From Rhizomys pruinosus (taxonomy: Eukaryota; Chordata; Mammalia; Rodentia; Spalacidae), in contig VZQC01008079.1 in assembly GCA_009823505.1 (NCBI GenBank), forward strand, positions 595,523 to 659,522: a stretch of 64,000 bases of DNA. The letters run 5' to 3'. Each line of letters begins with the position of its first letter. The first letter of the stretch is position 1. Shown one piece after another: positions 57,810 to 64,000 of the stretch. Made by a program: the position numbers and the translations under genes. The notes under the pieces are model-generated. The model worked only from the letters and a program-made list of their open reading frames with translations, did not search any database and was not told the DNA's origin.

Positions 57810-58005
57810 TGGATTTCAAACATTTTTATTGAGCTTTTGTACATTTCATAAAACAGTTCCTAATCAATTTTTGATCTTTTCCTCCATCTATGCTCCCTAA
57901 TCTCCTACCAGACCTGCAATCTTGCTAACTATTCTGCCAACCTCTTGATGTCATTTGTTAATGGTTTTGTTTTAATACATTAAATATATACCTGACTTAT
58001 AAACC
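57810..58005 (-). mobile_element. LINE-1 3' end fragment, antisense
   Basis: TTTTTATTGAGCTTTTGTAC start followed by C-rich L1 3'UTR. It marks the left boundary of duplicon C. Confidence 0.65.
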
Positions 58006-58629
58006 ACCATTACAGATCAAGTCCTTGGACTTGCTGTGTGCAGTATCTCAGAGGAATGCGGAAATCTCCATCTGTCATGCAGCAATGAATTATGAGCTGT
58101 AAAAGATGACATCAGTGTTATGGGAGGCTGTGAGGCCAGGCCTTGCTTTGTCTGGGGACTGTAGGTGACTGTAATTATGTCAGACCACCACAGATTACAT
58201 CAGAAGACATGATGTTTAGGGTCACTGGTGCATGGAGATCAAGCACACAATTCATGTGTCTCTTGTGCTTCAGCCCATCTAGTCCCTTCACAGATTCCCT
58301 TCCCTTGGGAAGTACAGGAAATTGGACAATTAGTTCATGTTGGCTCTTTTTCTCAATAGAAGTTTGGACTATTTCCCCTGGGCATTAATCTTGTTGGTAA
58401 ATGCACATCTTGTCTGCTTTTCTGCAGTTAGACTCATTGGTTGGAAGAACTTCTCCCTGTTTAAGGATCCTCTTCTCTATGAAAAGAAAGTGAAGGTTCA
58501 GGAAACAGGCTTGAAGAAGATATTTGAGTCCATCAAATATTGTCACAGGTCAGAAGAAGAAGAATTATTTCCTGGCATAGGATCTTTGTGTTTACATATG
58601 GTTTTGTGTGTTCATACATGGACTGTGTA

Positions 58630-59490
58630 GTATGTTTGTATTAATACTCTGTGTTTAGTACGAATTGACTTAGAGAAGCACTTCTTCATAGAAGAGAGAC
58701 ACAGATTACGGAGATCAGAAAAATCTCTCTTCTTGATACAAATTTTTGTTTGATTGTTGAATGCTTTGTGTGATTGAATGGCTGCATAAGTGTCTCTCTG
58801 GATATAGTATGTATTTTTTATATTGGAAGGCTAAGTATGATGTTCAGATGCAGTATGGCATGTGCTAGTGTTTATTATCAATTGTTTGCAACTTCTGTTT
58901 CTACCGACTGAGTATAGGTCATAAAGAGAATTACTGTTGGGCAGAGAGATCTATGATTGCTTAAATGTAGCTTGTGTGACTACATGTAAGTGTTTCTATG
59001 CAACAAACTTTTTCAATCTAGTATGGATGTAGAGAGAAGGAACTAAAGCCATTGCATTGTAATCTGTGTGTTTGTAAACACAGCTGTAAATATAGACTTT
59101 GGGGAACCTCACTGCTACCTCCACCACTCAGGATGTATCTCCTCTTCCATAAAGCAGATCCCAGTGGGTCCCAACTGAAGCTAAATAGGTAGCTCTTTAG
59201 CTACCTATTTGATTTTGAAATCACATCTTGGCTGATGTGAATTCAAGACCCCTAAATTCTGTGGGAGAACTTCTCTTTACTAGCTTTCAGCAATGCTGTA
59301 ATCCCATTCTCAGTTCAAATCTCTAAGTTTGACACTATGAAGCTTTATGACATTGGGTTAAGCTCTGCAAATTTCAGTAGCCTCAACTAATGTGATGAGA
59401 CTAAGAATTTATCCTGGCATGCACTGTGTTATAATCATGCAGTGAGTCATTTCTTAAATGGCCAAGAAGGGTTGTTTTGGCAAATAGAGG
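58630..59490. other. Duplicated noncoding sequence in duplicon C
   Basis: Partly alignable with 6840-8500 and 47940-49500. No feature recognised. Confidence 0.45.
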
Positions 59491-59504
59491 AAACAGACTT
59501 ATTT

Positions 59505-60953
59505 TTTTTGGGGGGGGGTCCAAGCCATTTTTTTTTAATTTTTATTGATGCTTTGCGCATTTCGTACATCATTTTCCAATTAAGATCAGGCATATTTCCC
59601 TTTCCCTTCCCCCCCACCCCCACCCCATCCCAGATCATGTATTCTGCCATAACTGTCTTGCATCTTTCTCTCAGTTTTTTTTCCTTTTTTAGCTATAAGT
59701 GATAATCCATGAGTACAAGCATCCTTCGTGCAAAACCAATCTGCAGGCTGTTGTGCCCAAACCCCCACAGCCCCACCATCCAGTGGGGGGTAACAGGTTG
59801 TTTGTTCAATCAAGTTGATCAAATGAGTGTCCAGACTACATCGCTGTAGTTTCACCATTCACCCCAATCAGAGCCTTTACATTCTACCACGCCCACTCTT
59901 CCGCAGATTGTTCCCTAGGCTTAGAAAAGGGGCACAGGTGGATGAGAAGTAAAACAGTCCACTCTCTCTGGAGCTGTTGACTTGGACTCTGGTCAATTCT
60001 GGCTGTTTCCTTTCATGGGCTGACAGTTTGTCCAGGAGTAACCTTTCGATCCTACTAATGAAGCACAAGCAATTAGATATATAGGTATTTAAGCAGTACT
60101 AATAGTTAAGGTAGGTTACTTTAGCATAGACACATATGTTTGGATATATGTTAATCCATGAATTACATTTTCCCCCCTGTTAAATATGACAGGGTCTTAC
60201 TGTGGCTTATAACATCTCCTAACCTGTAGAGGATGTAAGCTTGTGGCATCAGCCATGGGTTATTCCTCCAAGGAGAGAGCCAATAGCCAATTAGATTTGG
60301 GATATACAGGCACATGGCTGCCTCTGCTGCACAGTATTTCCAGGCAGGTGAGGTGTAGCTGGTGCTGACGGTGGAGTCTTGCTTGACTCAGGGAGACCCA
60401 TATTTGCTTTATTGATTTAGTGGCTTTCGTAACACTCTCTGGCATTCCAGAGGCCATCGAACCCTTCTGTGGATCCTACATGTAACAACTATTTATAATG
60501 AGTCCTAATGAAACTTATACCTTCTAGGTGCCACAAAGGTTTTGATATGAGAGACTTTCTTGCCTTCCCCCCATAGAACAAGGAGAAATATGACGATGAG
60601 GTTGTTCTCCAACTGTAAATTGGAGACAACTCTTATAAAGGTAATCTCTCATAAAACCGGTAAAAATGCCTTCTTTAATTGACTAATAGACATAAGAACT
60701 GTGAAAAGGATTATACTCTGTTCAGAACCAAATATAATACTAAAGTCCTTGGGCTATGCACTTAGGCAAAGTATATTAATGCAGGAGCTCTGACATCAGC
60801 AATGGATTGTTCTACCAGGGGGATTTTGGCCAGGGGATCCAAGGCCCCACAAAAGGTAAGGGCTCCTTGCCCCTAAGTTGGGATAGCTGCAGGAGGAGAG
60901 GCGATAAGACCCTGCTGCCGAAGACCTGATGTTAACATGGGAGGGATGTATGG
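59505..60953 (-). mobile_element. LINE-1 insertion with 5' inversion (twin priming)
   Basis: TSD AAACAGACTTATT at 59491-59503 and 60954-60966. From 59505 to about 60595 the L1 3'UTR is antisense (C-rich run matching the G-rich run of 44200). From about 60597 to 60953 the sequence is sense and matches 42962-43325. Duplicon B has the empty site near 49798. Same L1 family as 42592-44334 but an independent event. Confidence 0.85.
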
Positions 60954-60967
60954 AAACAGACTTATTT

Positions 60968-61505
60968 AAGGACTATTTGTCAATCTTCACCTCGCTGCTT
61001 TCCTTCTTCCCAGAGAAAGATTTGAAAGGAAGTCATCTCTTTGCTTATCGAGCTATTAAGTGTGAGTGTTTATTTGACCTCTATCTTCTGGATATTCATT
61101 CAGATGTGACCAAGTTGCAAAAAAATTGATTAATTAAATGCCATTGAGTTTTCAGATCTCATTGGAGTTGTAACTTGCTCTGTTGTTGTTGTTTCTTACT
61201 GAATAACATGGCCAATTGCCCTCTCTGCTCCTCTTGCTCTTACAGATGCTTGTTATCAGGTACCTGTGCCTTGGGGTACTGCCAATTGCCTGCATTACCT
61301 TTCCTGGTCTTCTGTATGTGATCCCCAACTGTGATTTAATTCTGACTGGTTAAGTTATCAAGATACTTTAAAAAACTGTCCTTGTTTCTACTGTCAAGAT
61401 CAGGATTGAGAAATTACTATAGGCCCTTCATTCTGAGGCTTTAACCCACTCTTTTAGTATTAGGAAAATGAAAAATGAACCTTTGAAAGTACGCTTTAGA
61501 AGCAT
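60968..61505. other. Duplicated noncoding sequence in duplicon C
   Basis: Matches parts of 49805-50400 in duplicon B. No gene recognised. Confidence 0.45.
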
Positions 61506-61507
61506 TT

Positions 61508-61650
61508 AGTAATAATGGGCCTGGTGGTATAGTCCTTTAATCCCAGTTCTTAGGGGCAGAAGCAGGCTGATGTCTGGGAGTTTGAGGTCAGCCTGATCCA
61601 CACAGTAAATTTAAGTGGGTTCAGGACAAGAGAGATCTTGTAAAAAATAA
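61508..61650 (+). mobile_element. Old B1-like SINE
   Basis: Diverged forward B1 (GGGCCTGGTGGTATAGTCC start). Confidence 0.65.
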
Positions 61651-61652
61651 CT

Positions 61653-61780
61653 AGGGATAGCTGGGCGTGGTGGTGCACGCCTGTCCTATCACTTGGGAGG
61701 CAGAGGCAGGCGGATCTTTGTGAGTTTAAGGCCAGCCTGGTCTACAGAGCAAGTTCCAGGACAGCTGGGGCTACAGGGAG
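61653..61780 (+). mobile_element. B1 SINE
   Basis: Forward B1 (GCTGGGCGTGGTGGTGCACG) immediately after the older copy. Confidence 0.85.
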
Positions 61781-62176
61781 AAATCAGAAGAGGATGAAGA
61801 TAGTGAGAGAGGAAGAGAGAGAAGGGATTGTAACAGCAAGGGAGAGTGGGAGAGAGATGGGATAGAGTTAGGTAGAATGAAATGGCAAATTTCTGTGTTA
61901 CTGATGCTGTTAGAGATTTAATCTCCATCACCATGGGCCAGGTTCTGTGTCACTACATCTTTAAGGAATGTAAAAGTCCAGGAGTTTTCAAGTCAGAATG
62001 GGGGTCTTGTATAATGCCCACCTCACTCTTCCATTTTTCTGAGTCCCTGGAGTTTGACACCAGAATTTTTGCTGAACATGTCCTAATGTAGTAACTGTCA
62101 TCGGTGGATATGTCCATTTGTAGGGATCTACTGTAAGACTGTTATATGTATTAACAGAGATTTTCCACAAATTCTT

Positions 62177-62413
62177 TTTTTTTATTCATTTCTGTATGTG
62201 TATGAATGTACTGTCTGCATGCAAGTGTGTGCACCCATGTCGTGCAATGCCTCGGAGATCAGAAGAGGGTGTCGGATTCCCCTGGAACTGGAGTTCTCCT
62301 GGAATTGGAGTTTCAGACGGTTCTCGACTGCCATGTGGGTTCTGGGGATCGAACCTGGGTTCTCTGCAAGAGCGGTCGGTGCTCTTAACTGCTAGGCCAT
62401 CTCTCCAGCCCGT
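62177..62413 (-). mobile_element. B2 SINE, long variant
   Basis: Reverse B2 with TSD AAATTCTT at 62169-62176 and 62414-62421. B box GGTTCGATCCC intact. Confidence 0.9.
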
Positions 62414-62742
62414 AAATTCTTATAACTATATAAAAGCATTATTGTTTTATAGATAGAAGTTATGTGCACACAGGGAAATTGTCCCAAGGCCACTGAAGAA
62501 ATATACTTCTGGTACAGAGGCCATCTTAAGCCTTTTGGCACTACGGCCATAGTTTTGTTCAGTATTCTATGAAATGCTTCAAGAATGTGTGCACTAAGAG
62601 GGACTCGTATTATCTGTTTTTGTATTATCCAGTGCCGATAATACTGTGTGGAACATGTGTGAATGAGTGAACAAATTTTCATTCTTCCTTGAAGGCCATC
62701 TTGTTGGCATTGGAAGTATCTTCTCTGTAGTTAGTATGAAGC

Positions 62743-63106
62743 TATATTAGTCACATTTCTGTTGCTGTGATAGAAACACCATAACCAAGGGAACTTATAA
62801 AAGGAAGAGTTTATTTGCACCCATGGTTCCAGGGGGAATTAGAGTCCATTATGGTGGATGGGATGGTGATAGCAGATGTCAGAACAGGAGCAGAAAGCAA
62901 AGGTTCACATCTTCAAGCAGGCACAGGAAGCAGAGCATCACGGGAGATTAGCGAGGCTGTAGAAACTCTCTCAGCCTGGCCCCAGTGACATGCTAGCTAA
63001 AGTATGGCCATACATTGTAAAACGCCTGCAAACAAGGTTCTCAGCTGTGGACAAAATCTGTAAATACCTGGAGCCTATGGGGGGCATTATCATTCAAAAC
63101 ACCACA
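62743..63106 (-). mobile_element. Solo LTR, MaLR/ERVL-like, reverse
   Basis: On the - strand it begins TGTGGTGTTTTGAATGATAA and ends TGACTAATATA, the same family as 9071-9438. Flanks GAAGC and ATGGC may be a decayed 5-bp TSD. Confidence 0.72.
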
Positions 63107-63153
63107 ATGGCAGTTAGAGATTCAGAGGACAGAATCTGTAGTTTTTCTGATTT

Positions 63154-63305
63154 ATTTTATTGGTCTTTTGGGGGACAGGGTCTTCCTATAGTCCCAGCAG
63201 GCCTGGAACTCACTGTGTAGACCAGGCTGGCCGTGAACTCACAGAGATCCACCTGCCTCTGTCTCCTGAGTGCTGGGATTAAAGGCATGTGCTACCACAC
63301 CTGGC
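63154..63305 (-). mobile_element. B1 SINE just upstream of OR copy C
   Basis: Reverse B1 with TSD TAGTTTTTCTGATTT-like at 63139-63153 and 63306-63320. It lies in the presumed intron about 110 bases before the acceptor. Confidence 0.88.
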
Positions 63306-63379
63306 TAGTTTCTCTGAATTTTGTTGCAGTCCACTGGAAAAAAGAATGTATGTTATGTCTACCTGGTGAGGACCTCGGG

Positions 63380-63424
63380 ACTCTGACATTTCCTTCTCCC
63401 TTCATTCCCAGCAGGATGAAGAAC
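63380..63424 (+). promoter_or_regulatory. Splice acceptor and 5' leader of OR copy C
   Basis: The pyrimidine tract and CAG end at 63414, 10 bases before the homologous ATG at 63425. A substitution in the leader creates an additional in-frame ATG at 63416. Confidence 0.62.
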
Positions 63425-64000
63425 ATGAAGAGGGGAAACCTGAGCAGTGTGTCTGAGTTCATCCTCCTGGGGCTCCCCATCCAGCCAGAGCAGCAGGGCA
63501 TCTTCTTCACCCTGTTCCTGGCCATGTACCTGACCACGGTGCTGGGGAACCTGCTCATCATCCTGCTCATCAGGATGGACTCTCGTCTCCACACCCCCAT
63601 GTACTTCTTCCTCAGCCACCTGGCATTTTCTGACATGTTTTTCATCTGTCACTGTCCCAAAGATGCTCAGCAACATGCAGACTCAGCACCTGTCCATCCC
63701 TTTTGAGGGGTGCATTACTCAATTGTATTTTTTCTTGCTTTTTGTCTCTGTTGACAATTCCCTTCTTGGAGTGATGGCCTATGACAGGTATGTGGCCATC
63801 TGCCACCCACTGCACTACATAGTTATCATGAGACAGGAGCTGCGTGACTTGCTGGTGGCTGCATCTTGGCTCTTGTCTTGTATACATGCCCTGCTGCACA
63901 CCCTCCTCCTCTCCCGTCTCTCCTTCTGTGCTGACAACACCATCCCTCATTTCTTTTGTGAACTCACTGAACTCCTGAAGCTGTCCTGCTCAGATACCTC
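63425..64000 (+). pseudogene. OR1J-like: Olfactory receptor pseudogene, OR1J-like (copy C), cut by window end
   Basis: This is the third OR exon. The ATG homologous to copies A and B is at 63425. An extra in-frame ATG at 63416 would add three residues. The frame is open through TM1 ([11 protein letters not shown]) and [14 protein letters not shown]. Two bases are missing near 63636-63642 relative to copy A, and the original frame stops at 63706. The other frame then stays open to the end of the window and carries the expected [17 protein letters not shown]4 and [11 protein letters not shown] segments. Everything visible except the 2-bp deletion looks like a functional receptor, so a recent lesion, a segregating allele or an assembly error is possible. 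TM6 and TM7 lie outside the window. Confidence 0.85.

Larger units (their letters stand above)
58015..64000 (+). repeat. Duplicon C (partial, carrying OR copy C)
   Basis: Similarity to A (from about 5560) and B (from about 47045) begins just after an L1 3' end at about 58000 and continues through the OR exon to the window end. It is visibly more diverged than A is from B. Its own insertions are a 5'-inverted L1 (59505-60953), a B1 pair near 61510-61780, a B2 at 62177, an LTR at 62743 and a B1 at 63154. Confidence 0.75.

Noticed and set aside
2478..62413. B2 and B1 heads as possible tRNA or 7SL RNA genes
   Set aside because: The A/B-box-like sequences belong to SINEs with tails and TSDs. No cloverleaf or complete 7SL gene is present.

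Overview
This is mammalian nuclear DNA from a mouse-related (myodont/muroid) rodent. It is dense with B1 SINEs, tRNA-derived B2 SINEs, several ages of LINE-1, and rodent LTR elements, and carries family-1 olfactory receptor (OR) exons. No bacterial-type gene, CRISPR array, operon or structural RNA gene was seen. I cannot name the species. The B2 consensus here, with a long C-rich 3' half, does not look like the house mouse form I remember.

The only host gene content I can support is three OR coding exons on the + strand (about 10343, 52179 and 63425). All resemble subfamily OR1J and all are broken. The first is cut off after about 202 codons by an antisense L1 fragment. The second is full length with a 1-bp frameshift and a TAG. 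The third has a 2-bp deletion and runs off the window. Each sits behind the same intron end and AG acceptor 10 bases before the homologous ATG, so the cluster arose by copying a larger genomic unit.

That unit can be followed as three diverged duplicons in the same order and orientation: A about 972-12300, B about 27468-54485 and C about 58015 to the window end. A and B are visibly closer to each other than to C. Lineage-specific insertions explain the length differences, and the sister copy often preserves the empty site. The largest is in B: an antisense L1 was hit by a full-length + strand L1 (29620-41936, about 16-bp target-site duplication, TSD), which was hit by a 6.3-kb LTR retrotransposon (34889-41237), which in turn took a solo LTR and a truncated L1.

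Between A and B (about 12300-27468) lies old L1 3' sequence and a class II (betaretrovirus/IAP-like) endogenous retrovirus on the - strand, 18772-23128, with a 6-bp TSD GTGCTA. It contains three LTRs and parts of two internal regions (a tandem provirus, or an assembly join across a 554-base N gap). Pro and pol are absent and the gag and env remnants are broken. Between B and C (about 54485-58015) are unassigned sequence, a SINE cluster and fragments of a MaLR/ERVL-like LTR element.

I found no clear new functional system. The most unusual structures are the triplicated, all-pseudogene OR unit with preserved empty sites, the nested 12.3-kb insertion, the three-LTR provirus with a paralogous empty site nearby, and two independent L1 insertions with the 5' inversion expected from twin priming.
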